Shown here: positions 31,301 to 43,150 of the stretch, piece after piece
Position numbering within the stretch: the first letter of the stretch is position 1
How the letters are laid out: each line of letters starts with the position of its first letter
Source of the DNA: Ailurus styani
Taxonomy: Eukaryota > Chordata > Mammalia > Carnivora > Ailuridae
Assembly (NCBI GenBank): GCA_002007465.1
Contig: LNAC01000032.1
Coordinates: forward strand, 5,510,681 to 5,574,680
DNA length: 64,000 nt
Direction of reading: 5' to 3'
Notes under the pieces: model-generated
Told to the model about the DNA's origin: nothing
Databases searched by the model: none
The model's input: the letters and a program-made list of their open reading frames with translations, nothing else
Program-made: the position numbers and the translations under genes

Positions 31301-34052
31301 CAGATTTTGAAATTCCCCTACCCATTTTTATAAATGTTTTTACTCATTACACATTTGAAGAGGGCCACGAGTGTCTACATACCTCAGAGTCAGTCCTACA
31401 CCAAATGAATCCCTGGACCCTGCTTGCTCTCAGTTGTTCAAGCTTTGGAATTTTAAATCACATTTGTTTTATTGAGCCCAGAAATGAATGATATCATTTT
31501 AACAGAAGCCTCTGAGAAGTATAATTGTGTCTGAGTTAAACTGGGAAAGTTGTCTGTATTGACTGAAAGAAGAAACTTGGAAAAGGCTAAAGTTTGGAAA
31601 GACTTCTGAATAATTAAGAAGAATGATTGCTAAGCCAAGTACCATATTCTTAGTTGTATAGTCTATAGAAATTGAGGGTGGGAAACAGATGGAAGTTGAG
31701 GTGTAGACTCAATATCACTGGGAATGTCAGATCAGAAATTATTTTTGGAAGTGTAAAAGGAGCTTTGTGTGTGGGAGGAGCTCAAGAGGTGGGATATGAA
31801 TCTCGGGAGGTACTAGACAAAGAATGAAAAACCAAGGCTTGGGTGGTAAGTTGGGTTTATCTGCTTTGTGGAGGAGCTATTCGATATTGCTCTAAGTACT
31901 GATAACACATTTTTTCAAATCCCATAGCTTTTGAATTTTTAAATTTGAGTGCAAACCAGATGATTTATAACTATTTCATAGCAAGAGCAGGGAGTTTTTT
32001 TTTTTTTTTAATGTGATTTCCTTCACTTATGCTTTTCCTCCCTATCTCTCTGGTGTTCTAGAGGTATCACATTTATCTAGATTTAATTCTCGTGTGGATT
32101 TTTGGCTCCTGTAGATCACAAAGTAGATGGAACAGCTATAAGGGAAAGGCAAAATAATAAAGGGATTTACCAGCCTGAAGGACCAGAGGAAGAGATTGAA
32201 CGCAAGAAGAACTGCTGCGTGTGCATGCTTGACAGGACTTGCCGTGCTCATTCAATCTGGGGGAGGAACAAAGGGCTGGCAGGTGAAAGAGCAGCAAACA
32301 CTGTCAGGCCAGGTGTTCGGCATTAAAACTCGGCTGTACCAGGGATCCCAGATGGCTTGAAAGAGAGGTGCGAATGAAATGACCCAAAGAAGTCAGGAGA
32401 TGGGAGAGGAAGGCAATAAGCTACATTTAGGGTCTTTGCAATTAGAGGGATTTCAATTGCTTGGCAGGTATCTAAGTGATAACGAGTATTTGAATCATTC
32501 TTGAAGAGCGGCTAGATCTATATTTTGAGGAAGGATTGTCTAGCCTCTCGTCTGCAGCTTTCCCCAAGCCCCTTTTAAATGTTTTCATTTTAGCAGAGCA
32601 TGAATGTATTTAACGACTCTTCAGAGAAGAATGAAAAGCAGGATTTTCCAATTAAACAAATGCTACAAAATCATACGTATTATCAAAATATGAGAATCTA
32701 ATATACTAAAAACAAGTTGTCCATACTGAAATATTATATATAATCTATTATATGTACTATAGATATAATATACTATGTATTTTAGGGAGATAAAGAGATA
32801 GATGGGTCACATTTGTTTCATAATGGTATGCTGGTGGGGTTTTTCTATTTTTCTTTTCTGGAGATGTAAACATCCTAAATAATCATATCTATTATGTGTG
32901 TATGTGTGTGCATAGCAGTAGCAAACTGATTTATTTATTGCATATGAATTCTAATTTTGGTTAACAAACAATATTCTCCATGATTTTCAATGTAGCATAA
33001 AGTAACATTGTGCATATTTTCATATAATGAGAATATGTGAATTTCAAAAAAAATTAATATAAATTTCATGAATATAATTCTAATTCTTCCAAGTGCTATT
33101 TTCTTATCTCTCTCTCTCTCTTTTTTTTTTCATTTTGACTGAGATAGATGCTCGACCTATTTATTTGGAGATTTATTCTTTAAAGACACTAAACTATTTT
33201 TACAAGACTTCATGGCAAGGACAAAACACAGGCACAAGTTAGCTCTAAAAATACCCCAAACTGGCTTCATTTACTTATATGCTTTATGTATTTGGAAAGT
33301 TAAAGAACAGGTTCAAAATCTTAAAACATAGGCAGGTATTGTCACTAGACATAAAATATTAAAGCTGTAAAAGAAAAGAGAGACCTTCTATCCCAATAAG
33401 GTTAATATGAATATGTAGTCTAGTGTTTATTTTATATGCTCAAAAATTATCACAAAGTACTAAACATATTGCAAGTGATTATTGGGTGTCTTGAGTGTCT
33501 TGCATTTCTGCACATCTTGGGAGTCAAGTACAAACTGCCCTTTGTTCTGGACCACATTTTAAGGATTTGTTTGCATAGCAAACATCCTTGGGAATTAGAC
33601 AGTATGCCTTCCTCCAAGCATGATATCTTCCCATTTTAAAGCATCCAGGACCTCCAAGTTCAGAGTTCTTCTGTAATGTAAGCTATTGGGTGTGAAGTTG
33701 TCACCTGACCCTGTTAGCATTATTCTGTGGCAAATGGAGCCTGAAGAACCAGCACAAGAAAATGCTGTTACTCTGGCTGTTGCTATTGCCATGAGTAAGA
33801 AGTCCTTTATCTCTCTTCCGGAACTGCATGCATGTGGGACAGCATTCATGGAACTATGTCAAGCTAGCTTGTTACCCAGAATGTAGAGCAGAGTCTCAGA
33901 TCCTTCAAAGTCCTTGACAATTATCATTAGGGAAAAGGTAAAACCCTTTACTACAAGACAACTTAATCATAATGTGTACCTCACAGTAATAAAGTAGCAG
34001 GTGTATTAACTTTCATGTGATACAAAATTTACATAGTTGTTACAATATAATG
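28362..34052. other. Long repeat-poor interval
   Basis: About 5.7 kb in which I recognise no SINE, LINE, LTR or MIR, only minor runs (T13 at 31997-32009, CT/T run at 33108-33131, TA-rich 32733-32782). The longest open frame is 101 codons (31186-31491), with no domain. A possible exon-like segment at 32062-32282 is treated under findings. It could contain very old or unfamiliar repeats. Confidence 0.45.
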
Positions 34053-34065
34053 TGCCCTAATTTTT

Positions 34066-34502
34066 TATTTTTATTTTATTTTTTAAAATTCTTAATTTTT
34101 TAATTAACATAACATTTCTTTCTGGGGTACAGCTCTGTGATTCATCAGTCTTACACAGAGCCCCCCCATAGCACATACCCTCCCCTGTGTGCATCGCCCA
34201 GCCACCCCATCTCTCCCATGCCCCTCCACTCCACCAACCCTTCGTTTGTTTCCTGAGACTGAGAGTCTCTTGTGGTTTGTCTCCTTCTCTGGTTTTATCT
34301 TGTTTCATTTTCTCCTCCCTTCCCCTACAATTCTCTGCCTTATTTCTCAAATTCCTCATATCAGTGAGATCATATGATAATTACCTTTCTCTGATTGACT
34401 TATTTCGCTTAGCATAATACCCCCCAGTTCTACTCGTGTCATTGCAAATGGCAAGATTCCATTTTTTGATGGCTGCATAATATTCCAGTGTGTGTGTGTG
34501 TT
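34066..34502 (-). mobile_element. Carnivore L1 3' end, 5'-truncated
   Basis: Antisense ~437-bp L1 tail: poly-A (T-rich left end), 3' UTR ('ggggtacagctctgtgattcatcagtcttacac', 'catagcacataccctcccctgtg') and the end of ORF2 ('tcatatgataattacctttctctgattgacttatttcgcttagcata', 'cattgcaaatggcaagattccattttttgatggctg'). Perfect 13-bp target duplication tgccctaattttt at 34053-34065 and 34503-34515. A standard 5'-truncated target-primed insertion. Confidence 0.95.
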
Positions 34503-34515
34503 TGCCCTAATTTTT

Positions 34516-36810
34516 AAATAATTTTAAAATTCTAAACAATGTGTACACTATACATGTGCACATATATTCTAACTTTTAGCACTGCTACAGATTTTAATAG
34601 AAAATCTGCTGAAATACATATTTTAGGGGTTTATATTATAATGCCTATGAAATTTGAAATATATTTAAATGTGAAAGACATGCTTCTTATGAGCTGATAA
34701 TGCAAAACATGTGAGTTATAGGACATTTAGAGTATTATAGTATTTCCAACAGAAGTATTACCAGGTTATATAGTGAAATAAATAAAGTATGTTAGCCTGT
34801 TTTTTTTCAATGAGCCCTTCTTCCCTTTTTAGCTTTATCATCATACATTTCTCACACTAGTTGTTCTTTTCTTCTGTACTTACTAGTACATGCTCAAGAT
34901 TTGTCCTTAAGGAAAACTATGGCTTGATTTTTCATGGAAATCTTATATTTTAAATGGACTTCCTAAAGAAATGAAAATTCCTTATGGACCATTTTAATCA
35001 ATCCAAGATGGTGGACTCTCAGATGGATAGAATGAAACTTTTCCACACATACTGACACTGACACAAGTGTCTTACTCCAGTCCATGGATGCTATTTCTCC
35101 ATCTCTTGGGCTCGTAATTACATAAATCATGTAAAAAAAATTCAACATAATAGATATAACAAACAGTATTTGCAGTAAGAAGAACTGGCCTACAAATCTT
35201 ACTCCAGAAATTAATATTTGGATAAACTGGGGAGAGTCTCTGAACTTCTCTGAACATCTTTTCCCTGATCCGTAAGATAGGAAAACAATAACCAAACTTC
35301 CTTCTCTTGGTTGTGATGGGGATCAAATTAAATGATGTGCCTCAATGTTCTTCTAAATCATTCAGTCACATGTAAATATATTATAACTAGGAAACATAAA
35401 AATGAGGAAACAACTCCTTGGGCAGAATTGAATGATGTACCTATCTAAATAGTTGCCAAATCTCTATAAGTTTATATTGCTATGTAAGTCTAAAGGTTTA
35501 TCAGCATCACACATTTAATACTACTGTTGTTTGATAGTTGAGCAGTTCTGCACTAAGAATTTGTTGAAAATTCTTTTTTTATGTCTTAAGAAAAAGATTC
35601 CAATGTGTGATTACTTTTTGCTGTTGGCCCTTGATGAAGTTATTCTACTAAAGTAATCAACTAAAGTTAATTCTGAACAATCAATCGTAGACATAGTTTA
35701 GTAAAAATTGCTAAGTTTTTGGATGAAGAAAAATCCTTGTAAACAACAGAGGGGAAAAAAAGACACCTGTAAAAATAAGACATGGTGGCTGAATATTTCT
35801 GTTTCACAATACTAAATTCCAGAACATAATCTAAAATATCAAACTTCATAGGGCAAAATATGGCCTAAGATTTCTATGGCAAGTCAAATAATTAACTAGT
35901 TGTGAGGAATACAGTAGTTACACAATCTCTAATATGTAAGGGCTTGGAAAAACCACACTCTAACCTTTACTGAAAAAAATGTTATTAGTTATGACAATAA
36001 ATGTGAATAAATTAAACTCTACAGTTAAAAAGCTAAAAATTTTATTTGGAGTTAAATTATGTTAATATATATAAGCAACTTAAATGTCAAATAATGGGGG
36101 AGGCAAAAGGCTTAAATGAACCAATACAAATCCATATACATTATCCAATGTTAATGTTATCTAACAATTTAAAAAATTACATTTAAAAATACTTAATAAT
36201 ACCAGTTAGAAAATTTATAAAATAATGAAAAAAGTAGGAAAAAATGAAATATGGATATCATTTCACTTCTGTCAGATGTATTAGGCATAGAGAAGGCAGG
36301 ATGAATATCACTATTATGGCAGTAGTAATTTCTACTACTTTTGGCATAATTTTGGCCTAATTATGCATGGCTGTAAATTTTATGTTACCTTCAAGGTAAT
36401 GGTTAATATCTATATGCTATCATGGCTATATTTTACTTTTGTAATAAGAAACTAAAGAAAGGAACATGAAAGAAACATTGACAAATCCTACAAGAAGTAA
36501 GCATATGTAAAACAGACCTGCAAAAGAGATTGAGAAAAAAACAGAGATAGAGGAGGAATTGCCAAGAAAGAAGATAATATGATGATGAGGGGAATGACTA
36601 ATAGTTTCAAATACTGTGATGAGATCAAATACGACCGGGATGAAAAGAATTCATTGGGAAAGTCTAATTGAAAGAGTCTTAGATGGACTTACAACAGCAT
36701 TCCCAGGCTTTTACCAGAGTTGTTTGCCAGATTCTTGGCTGCTGTAGCTTGAGGAGATCATGGAATGGAGGAAGAAGTCATCGTCCATTCTATTGAGGAA
36801 CTTGGTTTTG
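34516..36810. other. Unassigned sequence, AT-rich
   Basis: About 2.3 kb, strongly AT-rich, with no recognised element. A 110-codon antisense frame (34963-35295) has no domain. Confidence 0.4.
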
Positions 36811-36823
36811 AAAAGGAGAAATA

Positions 36824-37396
36824 TGACCCAGCATTTGCTCTACTGGATATTTACCCCAAAGATACAGATGTAGTGAAAAGAAGGGCCATATGTACCCCTT
36901 CATAGCAGCAATGTCCACAATCGCCAAACTGTGGAAAGAGCCGAGATGCCCCTTCAACAGACGAATGGATAAGGAAAAGGTGGTCCATATATACAATGGA
37001 ATATTACTCAGCCATCAGAAAGGATGAATACCCAACTTTTGCATCAACATGGATGAGACTGGAGGAGATTATGCTGAATGAAATAAGTCAAGCAGAGAAG
37101 GTCAATTATCATATTGGTTTCACTTACTTGTGGAACATAAGGAATAATATGGAAGACATTAGGAGAAGGAAAGGAAAAGAGAATTGGGGGAAATCAGAGG
37201 GGGAGATGAACCATGAGAGACTGTGGGCTCTGAGAAACAAACTGAGAGTTTTAGAGGGAAGGGGGTTGAGGGATGGGTGAGCCTGGTGGTGGGTATTGCA
37301 TGGAGCACTGGGTATTGTACATAAACAATGAATCTTGGAGCACTGCATCAAAAACTAATGATGTATTTTATGGTGACTAAAATAACACAATTAAAT
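36824..37396 (+). mobile_element. Carnivore L1 3' end, 5'-truncated
   Basis: Sense ~570-bp L1 tail. It covers the last part of ORF2 ('tatttaccccaaagatacagatgtagtgaaaagaagggccat', 'aatggataaggaaaaggtggtccatatatacaatgg'), with recognisable MEYYSAIRKDEYPTF at 36996. An extra base in 'catattggtttcac' (near 37111) shifts the frame before the ORF2 end, so the 94-codon frame seen is an artefact of that shift. The 3' UTR follows ('gagactgtgggctctgagaaacaaactgag', 'gcactgggtattgtac'). Imperfect target duplication aaaaggagaaata (36811-36823) and aagaggaggaata (37397-37409). Confidence 0.93.
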
Positions 37397-37409
37397 AAGA
37401 GGAGGAATA

Positions 37410-39499
37410 CTGGGTTTTGGCTAGAAGGTAATTATAAAACTGAAGGTTTTTGTGGATTTTATCCTTTGTTTATTTGTTTGAAGTTATGAAAAGTTTAAGC
37501 AAGAGTTGAATAATGTTACCATAGTGGTTAAAAACAAAGAATTTGGAATCAGATGAAACAGATTTGAATTTTGGTTTCAGGAAGACTATAGTATAGAGGG
37601 GAATATACAGTAGATACTATCCTATCCAGTGTTATTAGAAACTTTAGTTGATCTCATTTCAACTATAGACTTAAATGGAGACTCATGGAGTATGACATGT
37701 ATTTTTAAAGATTATTTTAAGGTAAAGCATATAAGGGCACACTTTTTTATCACACTTACATATAAGTAAAAAAGTTTAGTTCTTTAGTGGATTTTGAAAT
37801 AAATTACACTCATGAGACATCATTTATAATTTCTCAGTTGTGAATTCTTTAAAGTGGAATTAAACTTAAAGCTCTTAAAAAACAAAAGCTCTCTCAAACT
37901 TTTACAGACTGTTTCTGTCCACATCTAATTCAACTATACTTTATAATTTAACTTTACCAAGACTTTCAAAACATTCAATTTAATTTTCATAGAAATAAAT
38001 TGGGGTTTTTTTTGTTTATTTCTTTCACACATACTTAAATGTCTACAAAATATTTATTTAAATTTAAAGTGACAAGTGAAACAGAATAAAGATAACTTTG
38101 GGGACAAACTTGGCTAACCCCTGGCAAACCTGTAACTCAGTTGGAGGGTACAGGAGGGCTCAAGGCTACAGGGTGGTGGCTGATCAGTCAAGAACATTGG
38201 ATGTTTTATAGAGGAATAAAATGTTGGTTACCAGTGTTTGGGATAAGTGGAGATATAACAAGAGAGTCTACTGTGTAGAAACCAAAGTGAATAAATATTG
38301 GAGCAAGGTATTGTGTCAGAGGTACGTATGTGACAGAGAAAATATGTTTCTTATCTAGAGCTCAAAAGTAAAAGAACACTGTAATTAACTGTAAATCATA
38401 CACTTTAATGATACATGGGACTTCCTGAAGTATAAAATGATAAAAACAAACAAACAAAATACTTGGAACTACATTTACCAGATATTGAAATATTAAATAT
38501 CTTTATAATATCTCTAATAAATAGAAATATCTATTGCATAATAAATGAGATTTCGACTGCTTCCTTTGGCTTGAAGTTGAAGAGACATAATCGGAGCAGG
38601 AATCTTTAAAGCAATAGATTGAGAATCAAAGTCCGGTGATTTTTATTTTTGAGATACTGATGTAGAATTTTAGTTTTTTGCTATTTCCTCACTTCAAATT
38701 TCTATGAGGCAAATGGACAGTAGATCAAGTTATATAATTTTCTACTGTGATTGAAATCAAGATCATTTTGTTAAAATTGCCCCATTAGTGTGCTTTCTTG
38801 TTTGCTGTATTGAAACAAAGAAGAGAGGTGTATATCCCATGATTCCTGCATCTATCCTACAGGACGACTGAGGCACGTACATGAAGCAGGTCTCTGAGCC
38901 AAGGCAAAGAAGCATTTTCCAAAACAAGTGGGTAGGCCAGAGGGGAAATTAAGCCATCAGCTGGGAGATGAAGAGAAACAGTAGAGAGCCAGAGAAACTG
39001 AACGATTGGTTTGCCAAACTGGAAAATCTAGAGCAGACAGCAGATTGCAGAGACAAAAAGAGATCAGGCTGAGACAGATGGTAGCTATGGGAGCTCAAGG
39101 GCCAGTTTCCAGTGTTATGAACATTGAATACTACTGCTACGTTTCTGTTTTCAGTGGTCTGCACTTCCTTGTCTGGAATCATCCCACTGGGTCTAAAGGT
39201 GGAGTTCCTGCTTCTTCCTGAGCCCCTTCTTTTTTCTGAGTTGTCACAGGTCATCATGGCACATCATCCTCCATCCCTCATTTTGACTGTCATCTGCTAT
39301 TCTTCAGGACATTCTTTCTCACCTTTCAATAATTTATCTCAGTTTATTATTCTAGCCAATAATGTCTTCTTATTTTTAGATCATTTCAGTATTTCAGCAA
39401 GGATGAGATTAGGGTGAGACAAGTACAAAATTTAAGGAGGCATGCCCTCTCAGGGTCATGCCAGTTTCTCTTCACTGCCAATAAACGCAACCCTTTGAT
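37410..39499. other. Unassigned sequence
   Basis: A probable MIR scrap at 37517-37585 ('accatagtggttaaaaacaaagaatttggaatcagatgaaacag'). The rest (about 2 kb) is unrecognised. Overlapping frames of about 100 codons at 38949-39417 on both strands show no domains. Confidence 0.4.
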
Positions 39500-40280
39500 A
39501 ACCTCTGTGTCCTACATTTCCAACTCTTCTAGTACCCCAGTCCAGTAAATCTCCAACCCCGCCAACTGATTGATCCTGCTATCTTAGTAGCCATTTATCC
39601 CCTTGAACACTTCACTTTCTTTTTTAGTATCTTCAATTCCATCATCATCTTCCCCTTATATATACACCTTCTGCTCCTTCACCCTTTCTGGCTTCCTTGT
39701 ATTCACTTGGAAAAAAACACAGACCTGAATAAATTCAACGCTGCCTACTTTACACTTGTACCTATGCAGTTGAATGTGGTTGGAGTAAAGCTTATAATCA
39801 TTCTGAATGCTTTTTCTCCACATTAATTTTTACTAAGCTCAAGTAGGATCTTCAGACTGCTAGGAAATCATACTATACTTACTTAGTTTCTCTACTCTGC
39901 CACCTGCACCATGTGATAATTCCCTACCATCTTGTCTCCTCTAGAACACCCCCATCTAATACTTCCTTCCACACCTAGTACTAGTTGTTGATTTTGCTTT
40001 CTACTTCCTACTTCATAGAGAGCATTAAACATTGAGGAACAAAAATTATGTAGATGATAGATAGATAGATGATAGACAGATAGATAATATATCTATATTA
40101 TATTTATATTTATATAGAGAGATTATATGTGGGTGTGTATACAGCTCTACCCCCTGGCTAGAATGTAAGCTCCCTTTGCCCTAATTCTATTGTCTATTTT
40201 GTTCTATTGTCTATTTTGTTCACTGATATCCTAAGCGTTTACTATAGAGCCTGACACCCATTAGGTTTAAATACATATTT
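39500..40280 (+). repeat. L2 LINE relic split by a GATA tract
   Basis: The 3' end is L2-like: 'ggctagaatgtaagctccctttgcc', 'ttttgttcactgatatcctaagcgtttactatagagcctgacacccattaggtttaaatacatatttataaatgaac'. The 5' part ('aactcttctagtaccccagtccagtaaatctcc...') is weaker. 'ctattgtctattttgtt' is tandemly doubled at 40188-40220. Confidence 0.55.
40048..40135. repeat. (GATA)n-related simple repeat
   Basis: Degenerate GATA/GATG/GACA units followed by TATATT/TATTTA units and 'gagagatt'. Confidence 0.88.
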
Positions 40281-40397
40281 ATAAATGAACAGAAAATATA
40301 AAAGTATTTTACAATTATGCTTTTAATCATAATACATTTTAGTTTTCCATAGTTAAATATTTTTTTAAAAAATCAGAGAATTGAAATTTATAAAAAA

Positions 40398-40588
40398 GAG
40401 CTCAGCCAGTTAAGTGTCCGTCTCTTGATTTCAGCTCATGTCATGATCTCAGGGTTGTGAGACTGAGCCCTGCATTGAGCTCTGCACTGGGTGAGAAACC
40501 TGCTTAAGATTCCCTCTCTCTCTCTCTCTGCCCCTCCTCCCTTTTTCCCTTTCTTAAAAAAGAAAGAAAGAAAGAAAGAAAATTTAAA
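40398..40588 (+). mobile_element. CAN-SINE (SINEC), head-truncated
   Basis: Starts 'gagctcagccagttaagtg', lacking 'gcctgggtg'. Continues with 'gatttcagctcatgtcatgatctcagggttgtgagactgagccctgc', a (CT)n middle and a (GAAA)n tail. Imperfect target duplication 'tgaaatttataaaaaag' (40382) versus 'tgaaattcataagaaaa' (40589). Confidence 0.9.
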
Positions 40589-40945
40589 TGAAATTCATAA
40601 GAAAATATAAGCGTATATGTTTTTACTGTGGGTCTGAGTGATGATTTTCTAAATTCAAAATTTCTAAGTACAAAAGCAATGGGGAAAAACACAAGAAAAA
40701 CAGACTAAATAACATAAAAATTTAAATTTTTCAATGACATAAAACTTTAAACATAATTTTAAAAGATACACACGTGGTAAATATTATTTATCACAAGTAG
40801 AGCTTCAAGGAATTAGTATCCTTAACATGTAACAATAAAGTAACTAAACAGGATACAAAAAAAATTTAAAAGCTCATAAACTTAGAGAAAATATTCGATT
40901 CTCTCAAGCAATCCAAATTTACACATTAGAATCTTAACATCTTTT

Positions 40946-41151
40946 GGGTGCCTGGGTGGCTCAGTGGGTTAAAGCCTCTGCTTTCGGCTCAGGTCGTGAT
41001 CTCAGGGTCCTGGGATGGAGGCCCGCATCGGGCTCCCTGCTCGGCGGGGAGCCTGCTTCCCCCTCTCTCTCTCTCTGCCTGCCTCTCTGCCTCCTTGTGA
41101 TCTCTCTCCCTCTGTGAAATAAATAAATAAATAATCTTAAAAAAAAAAAAA
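40946..41151 (+). mobile_element. CAN-SINE (SINEC), young subfamily
   Basis: 'gggtgcctgggtggctcagtgggttaaagcctctgctttcggctcaggtcgtgatctcagggtcctgggatggaggcccgcatcgggctccctgctcggcggggagcc', then a CT-rich middle, 'tgcctgcctctctgcctccttgtgatctctc', (AAAT)n and poly-A. It has the least degraded head among the sense copies. No clear target duplication, perhaps because both flanks are A-rich. Confidence 0.95.
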
Positions 41152-42917
41152 GAAAAAAGAAAAATTTTTAAAAGAGGCTATTTTTAAAAAGAGCCTTTGA
41201 TAACATGAGAAATTCATTATATAATAATTTTTATAGAATATAAACTTATAATTAGTATGCTCTCAATTCAGAAAAAAATGTATAGAAAAAAGATAGGAAG
41301 GAAATACAGCAAAATGTGTACAGCCATTATATCTGAATAGTATCCCAGTGTTACGGGCAATTTTGATTTTTTTAAAGTGTTTACATATTTTTCAAAGTTT
41401 CTTCAATGAGCATAATCTACTTTTACAATCAGAAAGAGACTTCATTTTTTGATAAAGAAAAGATATAATTAGCAGAACACCATAAACAAATCGCCATACC
41501 TTAGTCATGTCCTATAAGGAGTTAAGTAAAATTATATCTTTATAATTATATCCATATCTATATTTCAAGGTAATCATTTATGTTGACCTATATTTATTAA
41601 ATATATTCCAGACTCTCTTTCCCTGTATTCTTGCTCTTCCCTTCTAATTTACTTTACTTCTATTTCTAGACTCAGTCTGACAACTCGATCTCTTTCCGTC
41701 ACTACCTTTGTAACAAATGATATGGGAAATTGCTTGAAAGGGCTCCTGGCAGCCTCTTCTTTCTGCCTACTCTTGAGTCTCCTTCCTTCATGAAGTAAGC
41801 TTATCTGGTTCTTACATTGCATGTCCCAGGTTTCTGCCTCTGTCCGGTTTCCACATCATAGAAATATAATAGCCCTTTTGGAGAGAGACTGTGGCAATTC
41901 AGGTTCGACTCTCCCCACTTCCATTCTGTCTGGGTACTACATGCTCCCCCTCATGACCACTTCAGGTCTATAATGATCTATTTCTAACCACTTAACATCT
42001 GAGCCATTGCAATTTTCAGGGCTTTGCCAACTGAATGCCTGACTAGCTTCACTTACACTACTGAGTATCTTCCTCTGTTCCCCTAACTAGAATGCCCCAC
42101 AGTCAACAACTGGAGGTTTCCTTCTCCCCTTCCCCCTTTCCTCATTTTTGTCCCTCTTTTCTCTTTAGGGGATCCTTCTGTCATTTGTAATTATCACCAG
42201 ATTACCTGCATGATTTGGAGCCTCCAACCCCATCAGGCATCTCTTTTCTCAGGTACATCTTCATCTCTGGGAATTGTTCCTTCACAATAACATTTACACA
42301 GACCACAAAAATGTTAGAATTTAATTACAGCTCGATTCTGCTTTTCTTCAAATCAGAGGATGGCTTTTGAGGCTCTGAGGCAGGGAATAGTTAACTCAGG
42401 AGAATTTCCACATTCACACTGCATGTGTATATTAACAGGAAGTTATGTTATAAACCAGTATTTAAAGATCACTGGAGAAAAAGTGACGATAGGATCTTTG
42501 TTACTGTTACTGATATTGTTGTTATATTTGAATCTCAGCTAAGCATTCATCTTCATACATTTAACAACTTGCACTAATTAATTGCATGAATATAATCTCT
42601 CACTGAGATTATTGTCCTGTTCATGTGAATAGAAATACCAATTCCTGAATTTATGTCCTGACCAATGAAACCCCAGCTCCTTACGTATGTCGAACTTAAT
42701 CATCAGAAGCATGAACAGCTTTACTATACTTCCCTCAAACATCATTTGTTTTATTCTTCTTCCAATCCCAAACACTTATCCATATTCTGCGCACACATCC
42801 TTGAGATATTTCTGCTTAATGAAACAACAATATCAAGAAGCTCTACCACTTTATTGAGTTTAGCAAACAGCAGAATATCTGATAAATTAACAACAATATG
42901 CCGGTTGTTATCAAACT
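41152..42917. other. Unassigned sequence
   Basis: About 1.8 kb with no recognised element; AT-rich to 41600, pyrimidine-rich 41600-42250. No credible gene. Confidence 0.4.
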
Positions 42918-42933
42918 TCTGCCAATATATCTT

Positions 42934-43134
42934 TTTTTTTTTTTTTAAAGATTTTATTTATTCATTTGACACAGAGAGAGAGATTACAAGTAGGCAGAGA
43001 GGCAGGCAGAGAGAGAGGAGGAAGCAGGCTCCCTGCTGAGCAGAGAGCCCGATGTGGGCCTCGATCCCAGGACCCTGGGATCATGACCTGAGCCGAAGGC
43101 AGCGGCTTTAACCCACTGAGCCACCCAGGCGCCC
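42934..43134 (-). mobile_element. CAN-SINE (SINEC), antisense, young
   Basis: Reverse-complement full-length SINE: T-tail, 'aaagattttatttattcatttgacacagagagag', 'cctcgatcccaggaccctgggatcatgacctgagcc', head 'actgagccacccaggcgccc'. Perfect 16-bp target duplication tctgccaatatatctt at 42918-42933 and 43135-43150, the longest perfect one in the window and so likely among the most recent insertions. Confidence 0.97.
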
Positions 43135-43150
43135 TCTGCCAATATATCTT

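Noticed and set aside
32102..32326. 74-codon frame as a protein-coding gene
   Set aside because: The frame begins at TTG, not ATG, and an in-frame stop lies just upstream. Kept only as a possible exon under findings.
36996..37280. 94-codon frame starting MEYYSAIRKDEYPTF as a gene
   Set aside because: It is the L1 ORF2 C-terminus followed by a frameshift into 3' UTR sequence.
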